From Modicisalibacter muralis (lineage in GTDB: Bacteria; Pseudomonadota; Gammaproteobacteria; Pseudomonadales; Halomonadaceae), in contig NZ_FNGI01000007.1 in assembly GCF_900102945.1 (NCBI RefSeq), forward strand, positions 62,001-126,000: a DNA stretch of 64,000 nt. Reading direction: 5' to 3'. Below the pieces are notes generated by a model. The model did not search any database and was not told the DNA's origin. It worked only from the letters and a program-made list of their open reading frames with translations. Both the position numbers and the translations under genes were made by a program. Below are positions 8,063 through 17,054 of the stretch, in pieces; position 1 is the stretch's first letter; every line of letters starts with the position of its first letter.

Positions 8063-8467
8063 TTATACAGGGCCGTCGTGCAGCCAGGTATCGGTGGTCC
8101 AGAATTCGCGCCACCAGATGAATTCGCCGCGAATATCGGTGGTCTGGCCGCCGCGGTACTCAAGCGGGTTATGTATCTCGTCGATGGCGTGACCGAACAA
8201 CGCCGCTCGCACCTCGCTGCGCGCCTGGCGAAACTGGGCATGTGGGCAGAGTATCCACAGCCCATAGGTCAGCGTGACGGCCTGCACCGGGCGCAGGGTT
8301 TCCGCCTCCCCCGCCACGCCGTCCTCGGCGAGATAGATCAACGCCGCCGGCGTCTCGGCGCCCAGGTCATCGATGGGTGCGGCGAACCACGCCTCGTCGA
8401 CTGTGGCGAATATCGGGCATTGCGTGCGCACGCGATCGATCACCGCATCGATAACGTCGTAGGCCAT
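8063..8467 (-). CDS. Tail terminator (lambda gpU position)
   Basis: 134 residues, MAYDVIDAVIDRVRTQCP. A helix-strand pattern with ALIYLAEDGVAG near the N-terminus, a central strand VTLTYGLWIL and a C-terminal FIWWREFWTTDTWLHD fits the small alpha/beta tail-terminator proteins that cap the tube and join it to the head. It follows the Z-like gene with a three-base gap. Assigned mainly by gene order. Confidence 0.65.
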   Translation of the reverse strand: MAYDVIDAVIDRVRTQCPIFATVDEAWFAAPIDDLGAETPAALIYLAEDGVAGEAETLRPVQAVTLTYGLWILCPHAQFRQARSEVRAALFGHAIDEIHNPLEYRGGQTTDIRGEFIWWREFWTTDTWLHDGPV

Positions 8468-8470
8468 GGG

Positions 8471-9055
8471 TCATTCCTTGGTAAGCAGGTAGTCGAGGCG
8501 ATCATTGAACTGCTGCGGCAAGTCCTTGCGCACCAGATCCTGAGCGCCTTCGATCACGCTGGGGTGCGCGACCATGCCGGGTATCGACGGGCCATATTGA
8601 ATGCGCGGCTGGCTCTTGTTATCGCTCTTGTCGGAGCGACGCAGGATGTGGTCCTTGGCATACCAGCCACCCTTGACCAGTTGCCGGCCCTTGTCCTTGC
8701 GGACGCGCACCGTGACGCCCCGTCGCCGCGTCTTGAACTGTTTGCCCTTGCGACTGGTGGCGGTAATCCGCACCACCTTCGTCTTGGGGGCGAACCGCTC
8801 GAGCGGTATCGCCCCGCCGGTGTAGAGCAGCGCCCGCGTGGCGTCACGGCGAACGCGCGTTATCTTGAGTTGCCGCTTGATGTCGCGCGCCTTGATCGCG
8901 TAGGTGCCGCGCACATCCTTCGAGATATACGTCGCCGCCTTTCGCGACGTGGCATCGACCGACCAGCGCAACGCTTTCTCGACCTTGCCGCTATCTTCGC
9001 CAAGCTGCTTTTTCAGCGCCTGGAACTCGCGAATGTCGTATTTGAGGTTGGGCAT
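8471..9055 (-). CDS. Minor tail protein Z-like (tail completion)
   Basis: 194 residues, strongly basic. The N-terminal helix KVEKALRWSVDATSRKAATYISKDVRGTY and the middle GKQFKTRRRGVTVRVRKDKGR match the prophage minor tail protein Z (gpZ) pattern, and it sits between FII- and U-like genes as Z does in lambda. gpZ is needed for tail sheath/tube completion and DNA ejection. Confidence 0.75.
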   Translation of the reverse strand: MPNLKYDIREFQALKKQLGEDSGKVEKALRWSVDATSRKAATYISKDVRGTYAIKARDIKRQLKITRVRRDATRALLYTGGAIPLERFAPKTKVVRITATSRKGKQFKTRRRGVTVRVRKDKGRQLVKGGWYAKDHILRRSDKSDNKSQPRIQYGPSIPGMVAHPSVIEGAQDLVRKDLPQQFNDRLDYLLTKE

Positions 9056-9064
9056 GGAGCCTCC

Positions 9065-9364
9065 CTACGTGACGTAGAGCCGCCGTATATGGCCGTCGTC
9101 TTCGAGAATCTGCTGAACCGTCCATGTGCGTGACGGAGTAGCGATCGTGTCACCCTGTCGGGACGTGGTCACATCGCTCACGCGCACGCTGATAGTGGTG
9201 ACCCGCATAGCGACCTGATCATCGTCCTGCGCCTCGAAATCGCGCTCGAGGATGTGCTCGATGCCAGAGGCGACGAGCCCGGCACCTTGATAGGTGCATG
9301 GCCCATCGCCGAGATGGGTCATGACCGCCCCGTCGAGGCGGTCAAGGTGGTCGGAGAACCTCAT
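9065..9364 (-). CDS. Head-tail joining protein, lambda gpFII-like
   Basis: 99 residues, MRFSDHLDRLDGAVMTHLGDG, followed by beta-strand repeats (VAMRVTTISVRVSDV, TRTWTVQQILEDDGHIRRLYV). This length and pattern match FII proteins, which form the connector ring between head and tail. It lies next to the major capsid gene, as expected for this order. Confidence 0.78.
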   Translation of the reverse strand: MRFSDHLDRLDGAVMTHLGDGPCTYQGAGLVASGIEHILERDFEAQDDDQVAMRVTTISVRVSDVTTSRQGDTIATPSRTWTVQQILEDDGHIRRLYVT

Positions 9365-9378
9365 CGCAGCTCACCGCC

Positions 9379-10371
9379 TCAGGAGGCGGTGTTCTCCAGC
9401 AGCTTGATGATGACCTTGGGCCGCGTGCATAGGTGCGCAGGGTTTGACTGCGCCTCGAGCTCCACGCCCTTGTTGTGGTCCAGCATCCTGGAACTGGAGT
9501 AGAACGGCAGGCCCAGCGTGTTCACGGTGTCCATATAGTCGCCCGGCGCGAACCGGGAGATGAACAGGTCGAGCACGCCAGACGGAACGGCGTAGGCCCC
9601 GGTGTCGGCGACCTTGACCTGGCCGCCGCCGCGGTAGCGCTCCCAGTAGATTCCGCCGAATAGGAAGGCCTCACGCGGATCGGCCCGCAGGCGAGCGCCC
9701 GCCTCCCAGCGCTGGTAGGCTTCCTTCACTTTCGAATGGGTGATGAACTTGCGCCAGAAGCTTTTGCCGCAGATAGCCGTGACACCCGTATAGGACAGGC
9801 CGCCCAGTGCATCCTCAATGCCTTCGTGGATGTCGAGGGTGACACCCTGCACATCGGTCGTTGCAGTGCCGAGCTTCATCTCGACAGTCGTCTGGGTCAT
9901 GCCGAACGACTGGAACAGGTCGTACAGCACCGTAGTTCCATTGGAGTCGAGGACCTTGCCTTGCAATGCGCCCAGGCGGTGATACTCGTGGGTCATGTCG
10001 ATGCGCTGAGCCATCTTGGCCAAGCGGCGATTGACCACGGTCTGCACCGCTTGCTCGCTGTCTTCGGTGCCAAAGGCGCGAACGTTCTGTACCTCATCTG
10101 CCAGCACGGTCGCGGTGGTCGGCAGGTGAGCGGTCTGAAAGCTCACGGCGGTGCGTTTGTCGCCGCCAACCACGGAACCGGGCGCGCCGCGAGGCTTGCT
10201 CTCGACCAGGCCGAGGGTGTCGCCATCCTTCTCGATCAGCACATTGGTGGTGCTGATGCCTTCGGCCTCGAACAGACCCATGGCACCGATCTGGTTGGGG
10301 ACGTACTGAACCTCGTTGATCGCCGCGGTCAGCGACGCCAGGGTGAAAATATCAGAATCAAAAGGACCCAT
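9379..10371 (-). CDS. Major capsid protein, lambda gpE family
   Basis: Start set at MGPFDSDIFTLASLT (10371), with GAGAGG upstream; the longer frame to 10464 overlaps the decoration gene and is less likely. About 330 residues. The sequence TAAINEVQYVPNQIGAMGLFEAEGI is the E-type N-arm/helix region and DRLFSRFAPGDYMDTVNTLGLPFY-like C-terminal strands fit the HK97-fold capsid. It is preceded by a D-like decoration gene and a ClpP-type protease, matching lambda C-D-E. Confidence 0.9.
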   Translation of the reverse strand: MGPFDSDIFTLASLTAAINEVQYVPNQIGAMGLFEAEGISTTNVLIEKDGDTLGLVESKPRGAPGSVVGGDKRTAVSFQTAHLPTTATVLADEVQNVRAFGTEDSEQAVQTVVNRRLAKMAQRIDMTHEYHRLGALQGKVLDSNGTTVLYDLFQSFGMTQTTVEMKLGTATTDVQGVTLDIHEGIEDALGGLSYTGVTAICGKSFWRKFITHSKVKEAYQRWEAGARLRADPREAFLFGGIYWERYRGGGQVKVADTGAYAVPSGVLDLFISRFAPGDYMDTVNTLGLPFYSSSRMLDHNKGVELEAQSNPAHLCTRPKVIIKLLENTAS

Positions 10372-10435
10372 GACTGGCCTCTCTCGTAAATGGATTCGAA
10401 GGGTTTGACGCGCCGCGGACGCGGCCGATAAGGGA

Positions 10436-10804
10436 TCAGTCGCGGACGATGACGCCGAGACCAACCAGGTCGTTGGTGCCAGCGGTGATTTGTGCTTCGG
10501 TCGCGCCAGTGGGCCAGGTCAATGCCTCGCCGTGGACCTCACACGCACGCACATGCACCACGATCGGCACTGGGGCATCAGTGGCATCGGCCGCGGCGTA
10601 TAGCACGGCCTTGGCTATTTCGGTGCCATCGGTGGCTGCAGGCGCGAGCGCCACGTAATCGCCACCGGCATTCAGCGCCAGCACGGCGCCAGCAGGTAGG
10701 TTGCCGGCGGCCAGCATGCCCTGCTCGCGTGAGCGCGCGCCGTTGGCTTCGGAGACGATGTGCGCGCCGGTGTGGCGGGGTTCGACGTGCTTCTTATTAG
10801 CCAT
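10436..10804 (-). CDS. Head decoration protein, lambda gpD-like
   Basis: 122 residues. The N-terminal stretch MANKKHVEPRHTGAHIVSEANG is like the gpD trimer arm and is followed by short beta strands (AGGDYVALAP, DAPVPIVVHVRACEVHGEAL). gpD trimers stabilise the expanded capsid at three-fold axes. It lies between the protease/scaffold gene and the capsid gene. Confidence 0.85.
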   Translation of the reverse strand: MANKKHVEPRHTGAHIVSEANGARSREQGMLAAGNLPAGAVLALNAGGDYVALAPAATDGTEIAKAVLYAAADATDAPVPIVVHVRACEVHGEALTWPTGATEAQITAGTNDLVGLGVIVRD

Positions 10805-10828
10805 GTGGTTTACCTCGCGTAGGCTGGT

Positions 10829-11950
10829 TTAGGCTGGGGTCTTGCGGTTGAGCCGGGCATAGATCGCGTTGTGATCGATGCCCGCACGATGCCCGCCTTC
10901 GGGCGAATGGTTGCCATTGATGGCGTGTTTGTTGCCGCTGGCGGCGGCCACGTCGTAGATGTATTCGCTGGCCTGCGCCTCGGTCATGCCGTTGCCGATC
11001 AGCTTGTCGAGCAACTGCGGCTGCCCGGTGGTCTGGCACGCCTTGACGATGGCCACAACGCGGTCGCGCTCGGCAGTGACAGCCGCCTGGGTCTGCTCAG
11101 GTAGCTCGACGGTGGCCTTGGCCTGTGTCTCGATCTGCTCGATGAGCCCGGGGTGGGCTTCGCGTAGACTGGCCAGCGTGGGAGCGGCACGCAGCGCAAC
11201 GATGCGGTCGCCGAGATCGGCGGCCTGTTCGTCAACTTCGCCAGGAGTAATATCGAAGGCCAGCGCCAGCGCATCGCGGGCGTTCATGGCTTGCGCCTGA
11301 TCGCTCTGACTCTGGATCTTGGCGCGGGCCTGCTCGGCACCATGCGCCATGGCTTTGGCCAAACCGGCCATTGATGCGGCGGCCTTTGTTTCGACCATGA
11401 CCGTATCGGCCAGCCCCAGCGCCACGGCTTCCTCGGCGTTAAGGATGGTGCCGTCACCATCACCGCCCTTGATCAGCGCCAGCATTTCCTCGCGCTTGTC
11501 TTCTCCGACCCGCGCCAAGTAGTTGACCATGATGCCGTCGGTGATCTTGTCGAGATCACCGGCCAGGGCGCGCAGGTCGTCAGCATTTCCCAAGGTGACT
11601 GTCCACGGCTGGTGAACCATCATCCACGAGCCAAGGCCCATATTGACCTGATCGCCAGCGGCAGCGATGACAGAAGCGATGCTCGATGCCTGCCCCAACA
11701 CATTGACGGTGACATTGGCCGAGTGGCTGCGCAGGTAATTAGCGATGGTGATGCCATCGGTTACCGCGCCACCAGGGCTGTTGATGTCGATGGTGATTTC
11801 ATCGAGCTCACCCAGGGCTTTCACTTCCCGCATGAAATCACTGGACGCAACGCTATCGTCGGACCACCAGTTGCGACCGATCTCGCCATCGATGGTGATG
11901 TGAGCGGCGCGCGGGTTCTCCGCGAGGGCTTTGGCTGTAAACCATTTCAT
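10829..11950 (-). CDS. ClpP-type prohead protease with scaffold domain (lambda gpC-like)
   Basis: 373 residues. N-terminal ClpP/S49-type domain: DINSPGGAVTDG at about 55-66, the catalytic serine in GQASSIASVIAAAGD at about 86-100 (Ser 89 or 90) and MVHQP near 111-115 with the catalytic His. The C-terminal part (about 190-330) is helical and Gln/Glu rich, as in the scaffold region of gpC/Nu3. The protease matures the portal/capsid shell. It overlaps the portal gene by ATGA. Confidence 0.9.
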   Translation of the reverse strand: MKWFTAKALAENPRAAHITIDGEIGRNWWSDDSVASSDFMREVKALGELDEITIDINSPGGAVTDGITIANYLRSHSANVTVNVLGQASSIASVIAAAGDQVNMGLGSWMMVHQPWTVTLGNADDLRALAGDLDKITDGIMVNYLARVGEDKREEMLALIKGGDGDGTILNAEEAVALGLADTVMVETKAAASMAGLAKAMAHGAEQARAKIQSQSDQAQAMNARDALALAFDITPGEVDEQAADLGDRIVALRAAPTLASLREAHPGLIEQIETQAKATVELPEQTQAAVTAERDRVVAIVKACQTTGQPQLLDKLIGNGMTEAQASEYIYDVAAASGNKHAINGNHSPEGGHRAGIDHNAIYARLNRKTPA

Positions 11951-13452
11951 GAGTCGTCTTCCTCGTTATCGGGGTCGTTGGCCAGCCCTTCGAGGGCCTT
12001 ATGCAGTGCGCCGTTCTTGGCGGTGTGGCGTGGGTCGGAATCCAGCACCAAGCCGTGCTGTTCGGCGCTGGCATTGCCGTTTTCTATTTCGGCATCGAGC
12101 TGCTCGAGCGACCAGCCGCGCTCGCCAGCGGCCTCGCTGCGCGGTTTGAAGCCGGCACGCACTTCGAGAAGATCGGCGGTGACTTCCTTGAGCGGGTCCA
12201 CCCAGGCCCATTTCGGGGCGATCCAATCGATGGCCAGCAACGCGTCGCGGTTCGCCCAGTAGTTGGCGATGGGTAGCGCGCCGCTGGTGACCGCGACATC
12301 CAGCCACTTGGCGGCGATGCGCCGGCACCATTGATGCACGATCAACTGGGCTTGCAGTGCCTCGGCACGCCGCCTAAATTCCAGCAGGCCGGCTCGGATG
12401 CTGGAGTAGTTGACGCCCTTGAGATCGCCGGTCAGTTGTTCGTAAGTAATGCCTGCGCCACGCGCCACGGCGAGCAGCTCGGTACGCAGCCACTCGGTGT
12501 AGTTGCTGCCGATGTCCGGCGGAGCCGAGAAGGTGATCTCTTCGTCGTCTTCGAGGTAGTGAATGCCACCCGGCGTGAACTCGGAGAGCGGGTCGACCTC
12601 GCCGGGCTGGGAAACAAGCGCGCCGAAATTGGGACCGTCGTCCTCGGGGTCGTGCCCTGTCTTGCGTTTGACGAACGCCCCGAACAGTTGCGCCAGCTTC
12701 TGGCGCGCCAGCGTGGCGTCCTGCATCTCGTCGATTTCGTAAAGGCGCACGATGACCGATGTGAGTTCGGGCACGCCGCGCAGCTGGCCCGGGCGCGTGC
12801 GACGGAACATATGCACTACGCTGTCAGCCGGAACCGGCACGCGGGTATTGAGTTCGCTGGTCAGCTTCTCGTGCGGGTGGTAGCGCCAAAGGTGAAAGGC
12901 GGTGCGCTGGCCGATGCCGTTAAACTCGATGCCCATCTTGATCAGCCGGCCACCGAATGCGCGCGAATACGCCGGGTCGAGATGCTCGGCTTCGATTACT
13001 TGAACCTGTAGCGGTACGCTCAGCCCGTCCGATGTGCGCCGATAGCGAAACCGCCCCAGCGCCTCGCCGGCCTCGAATTGCGCGCCAGCCGCCAGGGCCT
13101 GCAGGCCGTAGAAATCATCGATGCCATCGGCGTCGCATTCTTCTACCCAGCGATCCCACAGCGCTTGAATGATCGGGTCTCCCCACTGCGGCTTGATGCC
13201 AGTCCCTACCAGGTTGGAGACATACGCCTCTTTCGCACCGCGCGCGTAGGCATTGTTGCGAATGGCGTTATGGCTGCGCGCCTGTAGCGTGGGTAGTGAA
13301 CGGGCGATAGGCGCATTGGGGCCGCTGATCACGTTGCCCTTTCCCGCCATACGCCGGCTGTGCGACCCACCCTCGTACTGCGCCTGAACGGGCACGAGGT
13401 GGCCGCCGCGCATGGTCATTCGCAGACGCGGTTTCACGGTGGCAGCGGTCAT
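11947..13452 (-). CDS. Portal protein, lambda gpB family
   Basis: 501 residues. Central GIEFNGIGQRTAFHLWRYHPHEK and VVHMFRRTRPGQLRGVPELTSVI with a following helical stem (DEMQDATLARQKLAQLFGAFVK), then the GVNYSSIRAGLLEFRRR crown segment, are diagnostic of the lambda-family portal. The ring forms the DNA entry vertex. It overlaps gpW (TAATG) and the protease (ATGA). Confidence 0.93.
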   Translation of the reverse strand: MTAATVKPRLRMTMRGGHLVPVQAQYEGGSHSRRMAGKGNVISGPNAPIARSLPTLQARSHNAIRNNAYARGAKEAYVSNLVGTGIKPQWGDPIIQALWDRWVEECDADGIDDFYGLQALAAGAQFEAGEALGRFRYRRTSDGLSVPLQVQVIEAEHLDPAYSRAFGGRLIKMGIEFNGIGQRTAFHLWRYHPHEKLTSELNTRVPVPADSVVHMFRRTRPGQLRGVPELTSVIVRLYEIDEMQDATLARQKLAQLFGAFVKRKTGHDPEDDGPNFGALVSQPGEVDPLSEFTPGGIHYLEDDEEITFSAPPDIGSNYTEWLRTELLAVARGAGITYEQLTGDLKGVNYSSIRAGLLEFRRRAEALQAQLIVHQWCRRIAAKWLDVAVTSGALPIANYWANRDALLAIDWIAPKWAWVDPLKEVTADLLEVRAGFKPRSEAAGERGWSLEQLDAEIENGNASAEQHGLVLDSDPRHTAKNGALHKALEGLANDPDNEEDDS

Positions 13453-13679
13453 TAGAGGCCTTTCGAGGTGGTTACGTAGCGAGTGCGGGTGCGGCGTGCT
13501 TTGCCGGTATCGAGGTAGGAGATGATCTGCCGTTCGACTTCGCGCAGCTTGTCCAGGTCAGCACTCCCGGAATACTCGATCGTCCGACCGTCCTTGGTGA
13601 CACGAGCCACGCGCAGGCCAGATGCGAGATCGAGAATGGCCTTGCGAATCTGCGCCAGGTCGTCAGTGGTGTAGGCCAT
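13452..13679 (-). CDS. Head-tail joining protein gpW
   Basis: 75 residues, MAYTTDDLAQIRKAILDLASG then a beta hairpin RVTKDGRTIEYSG and helix LREVERQIISYL: the small gpW fold. The second ATG (13679) is preferred over 13685 because the AGGAG site is six bases before it and zero bases before the first. gpW closes the portal before FII and the tail bind. It lies between terminase and portal as in lambda. Confidence 0.85.
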   Translation of the reverse strand: MAYTTDDLAQIRKAILDLASGLRVARVTKDGRTIEYSGSADLDKLREVERQIISYLDTGKARRTRTRYVTTSKGL

Positions 13680-13688
13680 GGGCATCTC

Positions 13689-15758
13689 CTAGATTCGGGG
13701 CTTGACGACACGGCGCTGTCGCCGGCGAGGTGGTGTTGCCTGCGCTTCGCGGGCTTCCTGCTGCTGGTTGCCATTTGGGGCGACGACAAGCATGTTGTCG
13801 TCCCAATCCGCCGCCCAGGCAGGCGGCGCCGACCAATCGATCTTCTCGGCCTTGAGCAGAATGAAGACGACCAGGTTGTAAACGCACAGGTCAAAGGCTT
13901 CGTTGGGGCGTTTGCCGGGGCGCGACCATTTGCCGGTGGCAGGGTCGCGCATCTCGTAGGTCAGTTCGTCGTACCACCAGCGACCCAGCCAATGCGGGAC
14001 GTGCATGTAGCCGGAGCCGGGGTTGTCGCGGTCCATCATCGCCGCAACGGCATCCTTGAGCAGGTCGGTGCCCAGCAGGTACATCGGCACGTCGCCGCGC
14101 GCGCTGGACTTGCGCGACTTGCGGCTGGTGTTGTCCGGCCAGGTCTTCCGCACCCGGTTGGCAGTCTTCGAACTGCCACCCTTAACCAGGAACACGCGGC
14201 TTTGAAGCCCCTCTTTCGCTAGGCGGCGAAACCAGTCGTAGGCCTGCGAGGTGACCGACTCTTCGCCCTGCCCCTCTCCGCCGGTGTCGACCGCCATGGC
14301 GGCGATCGGCATGCGTCGCGCACTGCCATCGGCGAGGCGGTAGGAGCGATGAAGCACATCGCGGGTCAGCAGATCCCAGTCTTCCGGCTGTGTGGCCGGG
14401 TTGATCGGCCGGGGCGACTGATCGTTGGCCGGTCCGCGATCCTCTTTGATGTTGAACCGATCGACGACCCACATTTCGCGGTTCGCGCCCCAACCGTGAA
14501 TCTGCACCACGAAGCGGCGTTCTTTACCGCCCTGCACATCCACGGCGGCGGTCAGGAAGCGCACACCAGGCGGCACGGTGCGGCGCTCGGTCTGCTCCGC
14601 GCGATCCATCAAGCGCTGACTGCTGCGCTGGGTAGCGGCGCGTCGGTAGAGGTACGGCCGGCCCCAGTCGGTGTTGATGACCGTCTTGAGGGTTTCCTGG
14701 CTGCCGGTCTGTTCGAACGTCTCTTCGGCCCGGCGCAGTTTCTCGGTCAACGATGCCCAGGACTGGAACGCCGCCGCCGGGCCCTCCATCCAGAACGACG
14801 CGATACGGGTCTGTCGGCGCGTGCCGATCAGCTCGCCATCGGGCGTTAGGTCGCAGCCCTCCGGCATCCAACGACCCGACAGGTTCAGCGAGCGCTTGGC
14901 CTTGGGATCGATCTCGGCGGAGCAATGCGGGCAGAACACTCGGCCACTCTTAAGCTGGAAGTGCTCTTGGGTCGGCGTGAACCAATGCCGACACGACGGC
15001 TCCGGACATTGCCAGTACCACAAGCGCCGGTCGCCCTGGTTGAACAGGTCGAGAACACCGGTTGTGGGTGGCGCCATGTGCGGCTGACCTTCCGGGCGCA
15101 CCCAATCAGGGTCGGTCACTTCACGACCGGGCGACGATTCCGCCAACGTCATGCCGGTTGAGCCGAATGTCTGGGTGCGCTTGTTGCCCATGGTGAAGGC
15201 GTCGCCCTCACCATCGATGTTCTCGTCGAGGCGGTCGTAATCGGTGATCAGCACGAACTGATAGTCGGAACTCGCCAGCACGTTCTTCGACGGCCACTTG
15301 ATGCCCAGATAATTACCGGCGCGAAAGGTCTTGTCGTGGACGTTGTTATCGTGGCCACGCGGGCTGAGCCGTGCCGCTAGCGCCGGCGAGTTCTGCAACA
15401 TGCAGTCGATGCGTTTCTTGCTGAACTCGCGCGCCTTCTCTTCGGAAATCTGAACGATCAGCCCGTCGCCAGGGTCACAATCGACCTTGTAGGCGACATA
15501 GCCATCGACCAGGGCGTTAGTCTTGCCGGTCCGCGCGGGGCCGGCGAATATCACCGCGTCATAGAGACGTGAGCCCATGCAGTCGAGCGGCTCCACCATG
15601 TAGGGCGTGGCGTCCGGACTCCAGTCGCGAATCGTGCCATCGCCGCCCACCACCTTCATGCGCTCGGCAGCGGCCTGACTGGCACGGATACGGCGCGGCG
15701 GTCGGATCAACTCGGCGACATCGCGGCGAATGGCGGCGGCACTGGCATAGCTACCCAT
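13689..15758 (-). CDS. Terminase large subunit (GpA family)
   Basis: 689 residues when started at MGSYASAAAIRRD (15758), which overlaps the terS stop by eight bases; a longer frame to 15866 adds a basic unrelated leader. Walker A-like FAGPARTGKT (about 70-80) in the ATPase domain, DYDRLDENIDGEGDAF acidic segment, a zinc-binding CPEPSCRHW...CPHCSAEI region, and the nuclease domain with AVDVQGG, then AMAVDTGG and RPNEAFDLCVYN are typical of GpA. It cuts and translocates DNA with TerS. Confidence 0.95.
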   Translation of the reverse strand: MGSYASAAAIRRDVAELIRPPRRIRASQAAAERMKVVGGDGTIRDWSPDATPYMVEPLDCMGSRLYDAVIFAGPARTGKTNALVDGYVAYKVDCDPGDGLIVQISEEKAREFSKKRIDCMLQNSPALAARLSPRGHDNNVHDKTFRAGNYLGIKWPSKNVLASSDYQFVLITDYDRLDENIDGEGDAFTMGNKRTQTFGSTGMTLAESSPGREVTDPDWVRPEGQPHMAPPTTGVLDLFNQGDRRLWYWQCPEPSCRHWFTPTQEHFQLKSGRVFCPHCSAEIDPKAKRSLNLSGRWMPEGCDLTPDGELIGTRRQTRIASFWMEGPAAAFQSWASLTEKLRRAEETFEQTGSQETLKTVINTDWGRPYLYRRAATQRSSQRLMDRAEQTERRTVPPGVRFLTAAVDVQGGKERRFVVQIHGWGANREMWVVDRFNIKEDRGPANDQSPRPINPATQPEDWDLLTRDVLHRSYRLADGSARRMPIAAMAVDTGGEGQGEESVTSQAYDWFRRLAKEGLQSRVFLVKGGSSKTANRVRKTWPDNTSRKSRKSSARGDVPMYLLGTDLLKDAVAAMMDRDNPGSGYMHVPHWLGRWWYDELTYEMRDPATGKWSRPGKRPNEAFDLCVYNLVVFILLKAEKIDWSAPPAWAADWDDNMLVVAPNGNQQQEAREAQATPPRRRQRRVVKPRI

Positions 15759-16254
15759 TGGCCGCCTCCGTCTCGTCATCGGCGATAACCGACTGGTACA
15801 TCTGTTCGCGCAGGGCGTCGGTGGTTTTCTCGACCAGTTCGATGGTCTCCGGCGCCAGCCCGGCATCGCGCTCGAGCATATCGGCGAGCGAGTCGAGACT
15901 ACTGGCGACCGCCTTGGCGAGTCGGCTCATCTCGCGATGCGCCTCCTCGACCGGCACCAGCAGGCGCATGTCCTTCTCGAGCTTTACCCGCTCGTTCTCG
16001 GACTGGTACCACGCCTTGCGTTCCTGCGGTGGCAGCTCGTCGGGATCCAGCCCGGTACCGCCGAACGTCTCGCCGAACAGGGCGGGGCCGACATCTTTCA
16101 GGGCGTAAACATTCGCCCCGTTACGCGTGCCAGCGGGAACGATGCCTGCATCGCGCAGGCGTTTGCGGACGGTGTCACGGTGCAGACCAAAAGCATCGGC
16201 CAGTCTGGTGATGTTCCAGTTGTAGGCCTCTTCCAGGCGATTGATGTCTGCCAC
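15751..16254 (-). CDS. Terminase small subunit (DUF1441, Nu1-like)
   Basis: 167 residues from GTG at 16254, which has AGGATGA upstream. An N-terminal winged-helix segment (ITRLADAFGLHRDTVRKRLRDAGI) recognises DNA and is followed by a helical dimer region (ERVKLEKDMRLLVPVEEAHREMSRLAKAV). Nu1 proteins bind cos R-sites and recruit GpA. Three direct repeats that could be such sites lie just upstream at 16272-16312. Confidence 0.88.
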   Translation of the reverse strand: MADINRLEEAYNWNITRLADAFGLHRDTVRKRLRDAGIVPAGTRNGANVYALKDVGPALFGETFGGTGLDPDELPPQERKAWYQSENERVKLEKDMRLLVPVEEAHREMSRLAKAVASSLDSLADMLERDAGLAPETIELVEKTTDALREQMYQSVIADDETEAANG

Positions 16255-16471
16255 ACGTGGGTCATCCTATGTTCGGCACCGTGGCCCTCTTCGCTTCGGC
16301 ACCTTCGGCACCTCTATCATCAAGCACCATGCGGGTTAGAGGCCGGTGCTGCTGACGACCCACTGGCGCCGAAAATTTGTCGAAATCCGCGATGCTGCGA
16401 CCCCGTGGACGGCGAGTTTCCAGCCGGAAGGACCCGCGATTTTCTGTGGGCGGATGGGCTGGCGCCGGGCG
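16255..16471. other. Packaging-site candidate region (cos-like) upstream of terS
   Basis: 217 bases without a supported gene, between the Rz1 stop and the terS start, the place where cos lies in lambda. It holds three copies of TTCGGCACC at 16272-16280, 16295-16303 and 16304-16312 (minus GGTGCCGAA), which resemble Nu1 R-sites. No nick-site symmetry could be fixed by eye. Confidence 0.5.
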
Positions 16472-16756
16472 TCATTCCTCGGCCCCATCACCACCCGGGT
16501 GCTGTAATATCTCAGCGATACCCACCCGGTCCGCATTGAACCGACGCCGTAGCGCCTCGTAATCAGCGAGCAGCTCAAGCAAATCGCGATTGGCGTGAAT
16601 GTCGTCAACGCTGGCCGGAGCCGGTAGTGGCGCGATCAGATGCTCGGGCACCGTCGGCACCAGCATGATCGGCGACGGCATCGTCTGCGAGTTGGCGCAC
16701 CCAGTCAGCGATACCATCAGGCACAGGCTCAGCAGACCAATCACGTGTCGCCGCAT
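16472..16756 (-). CDS. Rz1-like outer-membrane spanin lipoprotein, overlapping Rz
   Basis: 94 residues starting MRRHVIGLLSLCLMVS, with a lipobox LTGC at about 17-20 and then a Pro-rich segment (PSPIMLVPTVPEHLIAPLPAPAS), the signature of o-spanins. The first half is inside the Rz gene in another frame, the classical Rz/Rz1 nested arrangement, but it extends beyond Rz by about 130 bases. It joins Rz to fuse inner and outer membranes at lysis. Confidence 0.85.
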   Translation of the reverse strand: MRRHVIGLLSLCLMVSLTGCANSQTMPSPIMLVPTVPEHLIAPLPAPASVDDIHANRDLLELLADYEALRRRFNADRVGIAEILQHPGGDGAEE

Positions 16757-17054
16757 CGTTTCGCTCCAGTGTTGTGAGTGCATCCCGGCTGGCGCGGATG
16801 TCGGCGGTAATCGTCGCCAGTTGCTCATCGCGACGGTCAAGCGTCTCGCTGAGCTGCTGGATCTGCTCTCGCTGCCAATCGAGCGCGCCGGCCAGTGCAT
16901 CGGCCCGGGCTTCTGACTGCTTTAACTCCGTGATCGCCTGGGCAGCCTGGGCTTGATAGCGATCGGCCTGCCACCATTGCCAGCCAGCTACAGCAAGCGC
17001 AGCAACCATCAGCCAAGCCGTTATCGGCACAACACCCAGCAGACGACCGATCAC
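16605..17054 (-). CDS. Rz-like inner-membrane spanin
   Basis: 149 residues with one N-terminal transmembrane helix (ITAWLMVAALAVAGWQWW) followed by a long coiled coil (QAITELKQSEARADALAGAL, DWQREQIQQLSETLDRR), as in i-spanins. The tail is Asp/Ala rich (WVRQLADDAVADHAGADG). It overlaps endolysin by ATGA and contains the Rz1 start in another frame. Confidence 0.88.
   Translation of the reverse strand: MIGRLLGVVPITAWLMVAALAVAGWQWWQADRYQAQAAQAITELKQSEARADALAGALDWQREQIQQLSETLDRRDEQLATITADIRASRDALTTLERNDAATRDWSAEPVPDGIADWVRQLADDAVADHAGADGARASDRATTGSGQR

Noticed and set aside
8030-9133. Plus-strand frame of 367 codons opposite U-, Z- and FII-like genes
   Set aside because: Shadow of three well-ordered minus-strand tail genes; no family pattern.
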